From JAOAPG01 sp963791575 (GTDB lineage: Bacteria; Acidobacteriota; Terriglobia; Terriglobales; Acidobacteriaceae), in assembly GCA_963791575.1 (NCBI GenBank), contig CAWBSY010000009.1, positions 124,001 through 188,000 on the forward strand: a stretch of DNA of 64,000 nt, in the 5' to 3' direction. The stretch's first letter is position 1, and each line of letters begins with the position of its first letter. A model generated the notes under the pieces. The model had not been told where the DNA came from. It made no database searches and saw only the letters and a list, made by a program, of their open reading frames with translations. Made by a program: the position numbers and the translations under genes. This document shows, piece by piece, positions 23,169 through 32,711 of the stretch.

Positions 23169-24083
23169 TCAACTTCTTAGGCTGCGCATGTAATCGGCAT
23201 CAATCTTCAATGCTTCAAACGGCGGCATATCAAATTCTTCCTGCTCCACAAAATAGTGCCGGATTTTAGCGTTCTTCGCGGCGGCGAAAATTTTGTGGTA
23301 ATCAATCGTGCCGCGTCCCAACTCGGTGGATGGCGGCGGGTTAAGCACGGTCGCTGGTCCGTTAAGCTTGAAATCCTTAACGTGCAGCAAAGATATACGC
23401 GTCGGATAACGCTTCAGATATTCAACCGGATCACGTCCAGCAACTGAAACCCAGCCACAATCCATTTCGATGGTTACGTTTTTGGGATCGGTCAATCGCA
23501 ATAATTCTTCGAATGGAACCACGCCCTTCTCTTCGCGAAATTCCATGGTGTGGTTGTGATAGCCAAACTGCATCCCGGCAGCTTTGACCTTCTCGCCAAT
23601 GTGGTTGAACTGTTCGGCGTTCCACTTCCAATCTTCCAGGTTGATATTTGCGGCGACATTTTTGAAGTCACCAGAAGATTTGGCGGCTCGTGCGGGGCTC
23701 ATCGAAGGAGAAGAGCAAATGATGAATTCGACTCCGAGCTCTTTAGTGAAGGCAAGGACTTCGTCGAGACCGGGTTGAAGCTGAGACAGCGGATAATGGG
23801 TGCTAACGCAGCGTAGTCCTGCCTTATCCATGGCTTGCTTGACCTGGCTCGCGGTGCGGCCAAAATAACCGGCAGCCTCGACTTCCTTGTATCCGGCGGC
23901 GGCTACTTGCTGCAATGTGCCTTCGTAGTCTTTGGCGATTTGCTCTCTTACAGAATAGAGTTGCAACCCCAGTGGCAGGCTCGAGGGGTCGGCGTAGAGC
24001 ATGGGCGCATTTTTCCAGACGGTTCCTATGGCCATGGCGCCCGAAGCAGTCTTTAAGAAATTTCTTCGTGAGATCGGAGTCAA
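23169..24083 (-). CDS. Tat-exported sugar phosphate isomerase/epimerase-like protein
   Basis: 304 residues. Twin-arginine signal (SRRNFLKTASGAMAIGT) followed by a xylose-isomerase-like TIM barrel: LGLQLYSVREQIAKDYEGTLQQV, AGYKEVEAAGYFG, the middle FGYHNHTMEF, and VTIEMDCGWVSVAG with acidic residues that bind the metal in this superfamily, then LLHVKDFK and the end EQEEFDMPPFEALKIDADYM. Such exported AP_endonuc_2-type proteins are numerous in Acidobacteriota and thought to act on sugars outside the cytoplasm; the substrate is unknown. Confidence 0.9.
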   Translation of the reverse strand: MTPISRRNFLKTASGAMAIGTVWKNAPMLYADPSSLPLGLQLYSVREQIAKDYEGTLQQVAAAGYKEVEAAGYFGRTASQVKQAMDKAGLRCVSTHYPLSQLQPGLDEVLAFTKELGVEFIICSSPSMSPARAAKSSGDFKNVAANINLEDWKWNAEQFNHIGEKVKAAGMQFGYHNHTMEFREEKGVVPFEELLRLTDPKNVTIEMDCGWVSVAGRDPVEYLKRYPTRISLLHVKDFKLNGPATVLNPPPSTELGRGTIDYHKIFAAAKNAKIRHYFVEQEEFDMPPFEALKIDADYMRSLRS

Positions 24084-24470
24084 TTCAGTGTTCCTCCCTA
24101 ATGCGGCATTGAACGACGAGGTTCAGTAGCTTTCAGTCGTCGATTCTCTTCTCTTTCATCGCTCGCAGCAACAGTTTTGTTGAAAGAGGGAGGATCCGTC
24201 AAGCGTGCGAGTGGCTAGCGGTTTAATCGGAGTGAGATTGTCTGTGTTGTCGAGCGGTTAAAAGCGTAAAACACAGAGGTCACGGAGGTCACAGGGAAGG
24301 AGCAGAAAAGCGAGCAACACGGAGAACGAGTAACACGGGGAACGAGAACGCTTGAGAACCTCTTTACGTATCCCGTTCGTTGGACGAATTCCTCAAGATT
24401 AATTCGATTGGAACTGGCGATGTCGGGCCAGATAGTTTAACGTGTGCTTTCCATGTGCGGAGGGTAAAGG
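24084..24470. other. Intergenic region with CACAGAGG-type repeats
   Basis: No gene seen. From 24271 the strings ACACAGAGGTCACGGAGGTC, ACAGGGAAGG, then AACACGGAGAACGAGTAACA and CGGGGAACGAG form short imperfect direct repeats like those at 16775-17000. The last 50 bases hold the upstream region of the VIT-family gene. Confidence 0.55.
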
Positions 24471-25166
24471 TTGGCACGCATAAGGCACGTCGAAAAACAT
24501 TTTACTTCGAGTAATTTCGTGCGCGACATAGTGATCGGAATGTCAGACGGACTTACGGTTCCATTCGCATTGGCTGCTGGACTGTCCGGCGCTGTACAGA
24601 ATACGCGGCTGATTGTTGTGGGAGGATTGGCGGAAATTGCGGCGGGATCGATTGCCATGGGACTCGGCGGATATCTTGCGGCTCGAGGCGATGCCGAACA
24701 TTACGAACAGGAGCGGGCGCGGGAAGAGCGCGAGATCGTGGAGATTCCGGAGGAAGAGAAAGCCGAGGTAAGCAAAGTTTTCGAGGCTTACGGACTCACA
24801 AAAAATCAGAGTACCCCGGTGGTGCAGGCGCTTAGTGAGAATCCGAAGGCTTGGGTCGATTTCATGATGCGTTACGAACTCGGCCTCGAAGAACCCGATC
24901 CCGGACGGGCGGTGAGCAGCGCGTTGACAATAGCGCTGTCGTACGTCGCGGGAGGATTGATTCCGCTGTCGCCTTATATATTGCTGGGAAATGCAGCGCT
25001 TGGATTGAAACTTTCGGCAGTCGTGACTTTGGCGGCACTAGGGATTTTTGGCTATATGAAAGGACGTTTTACGGGAACGGGTCCGCTACGGAGCGCGACG
25101 CAGACCATGGTGATTGGTGGATTGGCGGCGGCCGCAGCGTTTGTGCTGGCGAAGCTTATTTCATGA
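24471..25166 (+). CDS. VIT1/CCC1 family iron/manganese transporter
   Basis: 231-residue membrane protein of the vacuolar-iron-transporter family, which exports Fe2+/Mn2+ from the cytosol. Family marks: FVRDIVIGMSDGLTVPFALAAGLSG (first helix), a helical GEIAAGSIAMGLGGYLA-like segment (LAEIAAGSIAMGLGGYLAAR), the Glu-rich cytosolic metal-binding region (ERAREEREIVEIPEEEKAEVSKVF) and three C-terminal helices starting SALTIALSYVAGGLIPLSPY. The start is TTG 24471 with GGAGGGTAAAGG immediately upstream. The short leader KHFTSSNFVRD is typical. Confidence 0.9.
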   Translation: MARIRHVEKHFTSSNFVRDIVIGMSDGLTVPFALAAGLSGAVQNTRLIVVGGLAEIAAGSIAMGLGGYLAARGDAEHYEQERAREEREIVEIPEEEKAEVSKVFEAYGLTKNQSTPVVQALSENPKAWVDFMMRYELGLEEPDPGRAVSSALTIALSYVAGGLIPLSPYILLGNAALGLKLSAVVTLAALGIFGYMKGRFTGTGPLRSATQTMVIGGLAAAAAFVLAKLIS

Positions 25167-25235
25167 TGAACCCGGTAAACTTGGGGTAGTAGTGCAGTTT
25201 GGACGCTTCTTCACTCTTCACGCATAATTGAATCC

Positions 25236-25673
25236 GTGACTCTCCGATCTTTTCTGTTCACATTTTTTGTTTGCGGATTGGTAGCGGCCAATCCGTTATG
25301 CTCTTTTGCCAGATCAAGAACTACCGCAGCGTCGTCGATCGCAGATCAAGAGTATGTCTCGGCTCTGGGCGCGGCGAATAATTTCTTGCACGCCTGGCAA
25401 TCGCAGGATCATGAAACCAGCCTTCTGATGCTGACGGAGACAGCGAAGCGAAATTTGTCCGAAGATCGCTTGCAGGATTTCTTCTCACCGGGATCGTCGA
25501 CTCAGCGTTCGTATGAAATCTCCCGTGGCAAGAAATTAGCTGCTGGACGCTTTGAGTTTCCGGTAGCTCTGTTTGAAATCAACTCGGCGCATAAGTGGAC
25601 GCATCCGCGATTTTCACAGATAGTGATGCTCAAGACTGGCAAGGAAGAGTGGTCGGTGGATAAACTGCCTTAG
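25236..25673 (+). CDS. Secreted small protein, NTF2-like, unknown function
   Basis: 145 residues from GTG 25236. A signal peptide (TLRSFLFTFFVCGLVAANPLCSFA) is followed by ALGAANNFLHAWQSQDHETSLLMLTETAKRNLSEDRLQDFF and strands RGKKLAAGRFEFPVALFEI, QIVMLKTGKEEWSVDKLP. The order helix, helix, strand-rich end fits an NTF2-like fold (as in DUF4878-type proteins), but the match is by pattern only. Confidence 0.65.
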   Translation: MTLRSFLFTFFVCGLVAANPLCSFARSRTTAASSIADQEYVSALGAANNFLHAWQSQDHETSLLMLTETAKRNLSEDRLQDFFSPGSSTQRSYEISRGKKLAAGRFEFPVALFEINSAHKWTHPRFSQIVMLKTGKEEWSVDKLP

Positions 25674-25787
25674 TTCTTGGCTTTCTGTTTCTCCGGCTGG
25701 CTTTCGGCTTGATTGACGCAGGGATGGGTGTTCTCGAGACGACTCGTGCACGCAAGGAAAATCCGTTTAGGGCTATCACCGGGCATG

Positions 25788-25813
25788 GCGGACGGGCGAG
25801 GACGCCCGTCGCT
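25788..25813 (-). repeat. Family A palindromic repeat, inverted
   Basis: GCGGACGGGCGAGGACGCCC GTCGCT, reverse complement of the common family A unit, about 100 bases before the fadN-like start. Confidence 0.85.
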
Positions 25814-25910
25814 CCATCAAAAAATTATTTTAAGATGTGGAGCAGATTTAGGTTTGGCTTACACAAGCTAGATGAAAGATTCGTTTTTAAGAAAAGGTCG
25901 GTGCGCTTAC

Positions 25911-28335
25911 ATGAAACGCATTCACAAAGTGGCGATTCTCGGCGCTGGAACCATGGGTGCGCGTATCGCTGCGCATTTCGCTAATGCTGGGATTCCGAGT
26001 TATTTGCTCGACGTCGTTCCTTCCGGTGCGGTCGGTTCGGATCGCAATAAGATTGCCGCTGCGGGACTAGAAGCCGCGAAGAAATCAAAACCTGCTGCCT
26101 TCTTCGAGAGTTCGCTTGCGAATCTAGTTAGTGTTGGCAACTTTGAAGATGACTTGAAGCGGCTGGCCGAAGTCGATTGGATCATCGAAGCAGTCGTTGA
26201 AAATTTGGAAATCAAACGCAGCCTTCTCAAGAAAGTGGAGGCCGTTCGCAAGCCGGGGACGATTGTTACTACGAACACCAGCGGGCTTCCTGTCGCGCAA
26301 ATTGCGGAAGGCTTCACTGATGATTTCCGGCGATCGTGGTTTGGGACGCATTTTTTCAATCCCCCTCGTTATATGCGGCTACTGGAGCTGATCCCGACAC
26401 CTCAAGCTGATCGGGCTGCAATCGAAGCGGTAGAGAATTTCTGTGACGTGCATCTTGGCAAAGGCGTGGTGTTTGCGAAAGATACTCCGAATTTCATCGG
26501 CAATCGTATTGGGACTTTTTCTGTTCTGAATGTAATGCGCCTCATGCAGGAGATGGATTTGTCCATCGAAGACATTGACGCGCTCACGGGACAGATCGTC
26601 GGCTGGCCGCGCTCGGCGACGTTCCGCACCATTGATTTGGTTGGCTTGGACATATTGGGCCATGTTGTCTCGAACATGACGCAGAACGTGCATGACGAAC
26701 GCAGCGATCTCAAGTTGCCCGATTTCTTCCGTCAGATGCTTGAGCGCAAATGGCTGGGCGATAAAACCAAGGGCGGTTTCTACAAGAAGGCTAAAGGCGG
26801 CGAAGGAAAAGAGGACGAACGTTTAGCGCTGGACTGGAAGACGCTCGAATATCATCCGCGGCAGAAGCCGAAATTTCCTGCCCTCGATATGGCGAAGAAC
26901 GTCGACGATATTGGTGCGCGCCTTCGCATGCTCCTTGGCCTTGATGGTAGCAACCAGCCGAAGGACGATCGGGCGGGAACGTTTCTGTGGACGGCTCTGT
27001 CGGAACTGTGGACCTATTGCGCCAATCGAATTCCGGAAATTTCAGACTCCATCGTTGAGATCGATCGAGCTATGCGGCTGGGCTTCAATTGGGAGTTCGG
27101 CCCATTCGAACTGTGGGATACGGCGGGAGTAGAAGCAACCGTTGCACGCATGCGAAAAGAAGGCCGCGCTATCTCGCCAAATGTGGAAAAGCTACTCGCG
27201 TCCGGCAAAAAGTCATGGTACTCGGAGGATTCTCAAGCTTCTTCTCGGCGGGCGTACTTTGATTTTGCCGCCGCAGATTACAAGCCCGAGAAGAGTGCGC
27301 CGGGTGTCTGGTCGGTCGGAGCCGCTAAGAAAAGTAAGGGCGTGGTGAAGAAAAACTCCGGCGCGTCTCTGGTTGATCTTGGCGACGGAGTGGGGTGTAT
27401 CGAGTTTCATTCGAAGATGAATTCGATTGGAAGCGATATCGTTCAGATTGATCTCGCAGACGCTCAAACCTGGCGGAGCAGGCGATCAATTCGAAGCTTT
27501 CGTGATTACGAACGATGCGACGAATTTTTCCGTAGGCGCAAATCTGATGTTGCTGCTCATGTCCATTCAGGAAGAGGAATGGGACGATGTTGACCTTGCG
27601 ATCCGGACCTTCCAGAACATGACGCAAGCGATCAAGTTTTCGCCCAAGCCGGTTGTGGTCGCGCCTTTCGGTCTCACTCTGGGCGGCGGTACAGAGATTT
27701 CTCTGCATGCTCCTGCACTACAGCCACACGCTGAACTTTATATGGGACTGGTGGAAGTCGGAGTGGGATTGCTGCCCGGAGCTGGCGGCTGCAAAGAAAT
27801 GCTGCTCCGTGCAGTGGACAGCGCGAGCTCGATTCGTCCAGGAGGTCGCGGAGAATCCGTCGAACTGATGGAAGCGATGAAGAAGGCTTTTGAGACTATC
27901 GCAACAGCAAAGGTCGCGACATCAGCACACGAGGCGCGCGGGCTCGGGTTCTTGCGCAGCTCTGATCGGATCACTATGAATCGCGAGCGCGTTTTGACTG
28001 ACGCAAAAGCGAGAGCACTGGAAATGGTAAGGGCGGGATATGAACCTGTGCAGCCGCGTACCGACATTCCCGCACCTGGGGAAAACATTCTTGCAGCGCT
28101 GAAGATGGGAATTCACCTGATGCGGCAGGGTGAATACATTACGGAGTATGAAGTCAAAATTGGAACCAAAGTTGCGGAAGTGCTTTGCGGCGGGAATGTA
28201 ACTCCGGGAACGCCGGTGAGTGAGCAATACCTACTCGATCTCGAGCGCGAGGGATTCAAGTCCCTTTGCGGCGAGAGGAAAACGCAGGAAAGAATTCAGT
28301 ACACCCTGAAGACAGGCAAGACGTTGAGGAATTAA
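25911..28335 (+). CDS. fadN: 3-hydroxyacyl-CoA dehydrogenase / enoyl-CoA hydratase (FadN-like), frameshifted
   Basis: Beta-oxidation protein with the dehydrogenase half first and the crotonase half last, as in FadN and unlike E. coli FadB. NAD-binding start KVAILGAGTMGARIAAHFANAGI; catalytic-domain TNTSGLPVAQIAEG, FGTHFFNPPRYMRLLELIP and KDTPNFIGNRIG; then the crotonase part GCIEFHSKMNSIGSDIV ... FVITNDATNFSVGANL ... LTLGGGTEISLH ... GLLPGAGGCKEML. Near 27447-27449 (CAGATTG) the frame shifts by one extra base, in the middle of the crotonase domain; removing a T restores DIVQMISQTLKPGG. About 808 residues when joined. No thiolase gene follows. ATG 25911 is chosen over an upstream ATG at 25872. 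Confidence 0.88.
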
Positions 28336-28388
28336 AGACTTACCCCGATCAAGGCCGCGTTGAATCATTAAATTTTGGAGGCGTTCCG

Positions 28389-30521
28389 TTGCGATTCGCC
28401 ACTCTGGTTTTATTTACCTCCGCACTTGCTACCTGCTCCATGTACTGCCAAGATAAGTCGATGACCGCGACAACAAGTGCAGTATCTTCCACTCCTAACG
28501 CGGGCACTGAACCCGCATGGCTGAATGATTCCAGGGCAACGCTGGAGCGCGAGCTTGTCCCGAAATACGGCGAACCACAAAGAGCTCGCATTCAACAGGG
28601 CCTTAGGCAAGTGGGTGAATTTTGGCGCGCAGAAGATGGTGATGCATCTGCGTTCGAAGAATTTATTTCTGCGAATTTTGCCGGCGATCAGGCCACGTTG
28701 GATACGATGTTCAACCGCTATGAAAGCCTACTCGAACAGCTCGACGGTCATATGCACGAGATGAATCGCGAGTTCCGGCAGCAGCTGGATCTTGACCGCG
28801 GCCCGATCATGCCATTTGACGAAGCATTTGGAGGATACGATCCCTCGGCGCATGTTATCGACGACTTCTTCCAAAACAAACTTGCTTTCACCGTACTGCT
28901 GAACTTTCCGCTTACCACTCTTGACGAGCGCCTAAAGAATGGCCCTTCATGGAGCCGTCGGCAATGGGCCGAGGTCCGGCTCGCAGAGCGCTTTTCGAAG
29001 CGAGTGCCCGCGGAAGTGAATCTCGGAATAGCTCAGGCTGAAGCGGAGTCGGGACGCTATATATCCGAATACAACATCTGGATGCATCACTTGGTAGATG
29101 CGCGTGGACAACGTTTGTTCCCACCGAAAATGCGCCTGCTCAGCCATTGGAATCTTCGCGACGAAATCAAGTCTGACTATGCGGATTCGCAGAATGGTCT
29201 AGCGAAACAACGCATGATTCAGCAGGTGATGGAGCGCATTGTCACGCAGACGATTCCGGAAGATGTAATCAACAATCCGAGTGTCGATTGGAATCCATCC
29301 ACGAACCAAGTAATCCCCGCTGCAGAGCACGATACGGAAGGATCCGAGCCGACCAAAGCCACGACCGCCAGCAATGTTCGCGAACCGGATACACGCTACG
29401 CAATGTTGCTGAAAACATTTATTGCTTCGAAGAAGGCTGATCCGTATTCTCCGACTGCTCCGACACTGATCGCACGGCGCTTTGATGAAGATCGCGAAAT
29501 TCCGGAAGAGCGTTTCAAAGCGATACTGGAACAAGTTGTAACTTCCCCGCTAGCCAAACAAACAGCCAAACTGATTGAGACTCGACTGGGACGTCCGCTT
29601 GAACCTTTTGATATCTGGTACAGCGGCTTTCGTCCGGGCAGCAAATACAACGAAGCTGAACTCGATGCCATAGTCAGCAAGCGATATCCAACAGCCGAGG
29701 CTTACCAGAAAGACATTCCGAATCTGCTAGTTAAGCTTGGCTTTGCTCCAGAGCGCGCTAACTACATCGCGCAACATATCGTTATCGATCCTGCGCGTGG
29801 CTCGGGTCACGCCATGGGTGCGGGAATGCGCTCAGCCAGTGCGCACCTGCGCACCAGGATCGAAAAAAACGGCATGAATTATAAAGGCTTTAACATTGCC
29901 GTCCATGAAATGGGACACAATGTTGAGCAGACATTTTCGTTGAATGACGTGGATCACACTTTGCTGCAAGGAGTGCCGAACACCGCATTTACGGAGGCGC
30001 TGGCTTTCGTCTTCCAAGGACACGATCTCGAGCTTCTCGGCCTTCCCGCGCCAGACGCCAGAAGTGAGGCGGAGAGAGTCTTGAACGATTTCTGGGCGAC
30101 CTATGAAATATCGGGAGTCGCGCTCGTAGATATGGCGGTGTGGCATTGGATGTACGATCATCCAGAGGGAACTCCAGCGCAGCTCAATGCGGCCACGGTT
30201 CAAATTGCTAAAGACATCTGGAACCGTTACTACGCGCCCGTCTTTCACAAGAATGACGTTGTGCTGCTCGGGGTTTATTCGCACATGATCGATTCATTTC
30301 TCTATTTGCCGGATTATCCCATTGGGCATCTGATTGCCTTTCAAATCGAAGAACAGATGCGGAAAGCGGGCAGTATTGGACCGGAATTTGAGAGAATGGC
30401 CAAGATGGGGCGGGTTACCCCTGACCTTTGGATGGAAAATGCAACCGGGCGGCCAGTAGGGGCAGAAGCTCTGCTGGATGCTACGCAGCACGCCCTATCG
30501 ATAGTAACTACTCCGAAGTAA
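28389..30521 (+). CDS. Large exported zinc peptidase-like protein (HExxH), family not recognised
   Basis: 710 residues from TTG 28389, which has a strong TTTTGGAGGC 7 bases upstream; this start gives a hydrophobic signal (LRFATLVLFTSALATCSMYC). The body is mostly helical and Asp/Glu-rich. Near the end it has NIAVHEMGHNVEQ (His506, Glu507, His510) and, 26 residues later, AFTEALAF with Glu536, the spacing of a gluzincin zinc site as in M3/M32-type peptidases. The rest does not match a family I can name. An upstream open frame overlaps the fadN-like gene but lacks a ribosome-binding site. Probably periplasmic or surface bound. Confidence 0.75.
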   Translation: MRFATLVLFTSALATCSMYCQDKSMTATTSAVSSTPNAGTEPAWLNDSRATLERELVPKYGEPQRARIQQGLRQVGEFWRAEDGDASAFEEFISANFAGDQATLDTMFNRYESLLEQLDGHMHEMNREFRQQLDLDRGPIMPFDEAFGGYDPSAHVIDDFFQNKLAFTVLLNFPLTTLDERLKNGPSWSRRQWAEVRLAERFSKRVPAEVNLGIAQAEAESGRYISEYNIWMHHLVDARGQRLFPPKMRLLSHWNLRDEIKSDYADSQNGLAKQRMIQQVMERIVTQTIPEDVINNPSVDWNPSTNQVIPAAEHDTEGSEPTKATTASNVREPDTRYAMLLKTFIASKKADPYSPTAPTLIARRFDEDREIPEERFKAILEQVVTSPLAKQTAKLIETRLGRPLEPFDIWYSGFRPGSKYNEAELDAIVSKRYPTAEAYQKDIPNLLVKLGFAPERANYIAQHIVIDPARGSGHAMGAGMRSASAHLRTRIEKNGMNYKGFNIAVHEMGHNVEQTFSLNDVDHTLLQGVPNTAFTEALAFVFQGHDLELLGLPAPDARSEAERVLNDFWATYEISGVALVDMAVWHWMYDHPEGTPAQLNAATVQIAKDIWNRYYAPVFHKNDVVLLGVYSHMIDSFLYLPDYPIGHLIAFQIEEQMRKAGSIGPEFERMAKMGRVTPDLWMENATGRPVGAEALLDATQHALSIVTTPK

Positions 30522-30612
30522 TTCAGATAGGTTGCGTCGATCAGAAAATCTGATCTGAAATATGCTCTGAAATTACCTCGGTAACTTGATGGTGCCCATT
30601 GAGGTACCTACC

Positions 30613-32559
30613 ATGATACGTATGAGTTACCAAGCTTTGTTGTTCTGCCCCGACGAGAAGACGGCTCGCATTGTCACGCAGGTTTTGAGCGAGTTGGAAT
30701 TTAGTGTAGAAGCCTGCACGGAACCTTTTGCCGCAGTCAAAAAGTTAATGGCGCAACACTATGACGCCGTTGTAGTCGACTGCGACAGCGAGCAAAACGC
30801 AACCCTGCTTTTCAAGAGTGCGCGCAATTCGGGCTCGAATCAGAGCTCTTTGGCGGTTGCGGTGGTCGAGGGACAGGCTGGGGTAGCCAAAGCTTTTCGG
30901 ATCGGCGCAAATCTCGTACTGACAAAGCCAATTAACGTCGAGCAGTCAAAGGGAACTTTGAGAGTTGCTCGAGGGCTGCTGCGAAAAGCAGACACCGCGA
31001 AATCCGCGGCTACGCCAGTAACATCGGTTCCTTCACCGGAGGAAATCGCTCCATCAACTGCTGCTCCACGCGCATCGGCTCCGGTGGCCCCTTCGTTCAT
31101 CTCTTCGCCTTCACAGCCGGTTACGTCCAAACCAGTATTCTCAACACCTGTCGTACCGCAGCCGTCGATTCAGAGCACAATCGCGGCTGCTGCTGCATCG
31201 GCTTCCGCATTCGATGTTGAAGTGGATGCAACTCCGGAGCCTGAGCCCACCGAGGCTGCGCTGCTGGAGTCACTGCCAGAACTCTCCACCACGCGTCCGG
31301 GCACAGGTCCAGGAGCACCGAAAGAATATCCCTGGCAACCTGTTTCGAAGCCTTTGTCGGGATCGATGGCATCTTCCCTGCAACGGGCTGCCGAAGCTGC
31401 TGGCAAGTCGCAAGAGAATGTCTCGCTGGAAAGCAATCAAGTTGTTGCAAATGTGCCAGCCGCAAGCCAATCGGCTGCGAGTTCAGTTTCATCGGTACAT
31501 GGTTCAGCGGCTGCGGGCTCGGCAGCTGCGCCCGCGCCTGCGAAAGAGATTCAGAAGCCGCAAGCGAGCGCTATTGCATCGCCCATCGGCAAGACAGCGC
31601 TGGAATCAATAACTGAAGTTGCTCCGATATCAAAATCTCAGTACGGCGCTGAACATGCTGCGCCCTCCCTAACTTTTGGACAGACCGCTGAGCCAGCTGA
31701 GTCTGGCGGCAGCAAGAAGATTCTGCTGATCGCGGCAATTGTCATTGTCGCCGCAGCCAGCGGTTATTTCGGTTGGACAAAAATGCATTCGACATCCGAA
31801 ACAACGACCGTCGAAAAGCAGATTTCCCCCGCGCCAACGCCAGCGCAGAATGCCAGTGCTGCTCCCGCTTCGTCCGCTCCAGCAGCAACAGCTAATGTTG
31901 CGCCGGAAACCGAGACAGCGTCGTCCTCTACAGAAGTTGCTTCGACGGTTGAAGCTCCCAAGGTGACTCCAGCAAAATCCAAAACTCAAGCCAGCAGGAC
32001 ACCGAGTTCTGAGTCCGCTTCCAGCGCTCCCGAGCCAGGCACGAGTATAAATGCTTCTTCGGATTCGAGCCCTCGTCAATCTACAGCTTTGAGTGTGTCA
32101 ACGGCAAAGAAACCGGTAAGCGTAACGCCTGAGTCCGCTCCGAACAGCGAAGCGGTGTTGCCTCCATCGGCGCCAGCGTTAAATGTAGCCTCAAATACGG
32201 GCGATAAAGCTCTAGCCGGCATCGTAGGCACTACCGTCAACCGCGTCGCTCCACCTTCGACGGCTGGAGAATTGAAGGTTTCCCAGGGAGTCACGCAGGG
32301 CCTTCTGATCAAGAAGGTCGCTCCTAATTACCCGCAGCAGGCTCTCCAGATGCGTATTCAAGGGGCCGTTCAGCTGCAGGCGAGTATCAGCAAAGACGGC
32401 AAGATCTCCAATGTAAAGACACTTGGCGGGGACGCGATTTTAGCGCGTGCGGCCAGCGATGCTGTTAAGCAGTGGAAGTACAAACCGTACACGCTAAACG
32501 GAGAGCCGGTGGAAATTCAAACGGAAATCACCGTGATCTTCAGGCTGCCGAGCCGGTAA
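30613..32559 (+). CDS. Receiver domain - transmembrane - TonB fusion protein
   Basis: 648 residues from ATG 30613 (TGAGGT 8 bases upstream). Residues 5-125 look like a two-component receiver: acidic pair Asp14-Glu15, YDAVVVDCD with phospho-acceptor candidate Asp56, and LVLTKPI with Lys105. A 240-residue Ala/Pro/Ser linker follows, then one transmembrane helix (about 369-388, ILLIAAIVIVAAASGYFGW), a second Ala/Pro/Ser linker, and a TonB C-terminal domain (563-648: LLIKKVAPNYPQQALQMRIQGAVQLQASI ... KQWKYKPYTLNGEPVEIQTEI). The receiver would be in the cytoplasm and TonB in the periplasm. No exbB/exbD or histidine kinase gene is nearby. Confidence 0.85.
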   Translation: MIRMSYQALLFCPDEKTARIVTQVLSELEFSVEACTEPFAAVKKLMAQHYDAVVVDCDSEQNATLLFKSARNSGSNQSSLAVAVVEGQAGVAKAFRIGANLVLTKPINVEQSKGTLRVARGLLRKADTAKSAATPVTSVPSPEEIAPSTAAPRASAPVAPSFISSPSQPVTSKPVFSTPVVPQPSIQSTIAAAAASASAFDVEVDATPEPEPTEAALLESLPELSTTRPGTGPGAPKEYPWQPVSKPLSGSMASSLQRAAEAAGKSQENVSLESNQVVANVPAASQSAASSVSSVHGSAAAGSAAAPAPAKEIQKPQASAIASPIGKTALESITEVAPISKSQYGAEHAAPSLTFGQTAEPAESGGSKKILLIAAIVIVAAASGYFGWTKMHSTSETTTVEKQISPAPTPAQNASAAPASSAPAATANVAPETETASSSTEVASTVEAPKVTPAKSKTQASRTPSSESASSAPEPGTSINASSDSSPRQSTALSVSTAKKPVSVTPESAPNSEAVLPPSAPALNVASNTGDKALAGIVGTTVNRVAPPSTAGELKVSQGVTQGLLIKKVAPNYPQQALQMRIQGAVQLQASISKDGKISNVKTLGGDAILARAASDAVKQWKYKPYTLNGEPVEIQTEITVIFRLPSR

Positions 32560-32583
32560 GCGAGCGATTCTTAGCGTAGTCCG

Positions 32584-32618
32584 AAGCGGCGTGAGTTTAG
32601 ATCTCGCGCCGCTTTTGC
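32584..32618 (+). terminator. Rho-independent terminator
   Basis: AAGCGGCG (32584-32591) pairs with CGCCGCTT (32607-32614), with inner GAG/CTC pairing, followed by TTTTGCTTT. It lies 25 bases after the TonB-fusion stop codon. Confidence 0.8.
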
Positions 32619-32653
32619 TTTGGCCCATTCCATAGGCCGCTCCATTCTGCATT

Positions 32654-32659
32654 TATAAT
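32654..32659 (+). promoter_or_regulatory. Probable -10 element upstream of uvrB
   Basis: Perfect TATAAT about 58 bases before ATG 32712. No good -35 is visible at 16-18 bases. If used, transcription would start near 32666, so the ATG at 32676 would be almost leaderless and ATG 32712 is the better start. Confidence 0.45.
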
Positions 32660-32711
32660 AGAGAATTATCTTTTCATGAAAACGCCGCTCTGTGAGCGGG
32701 GGACATTATCC

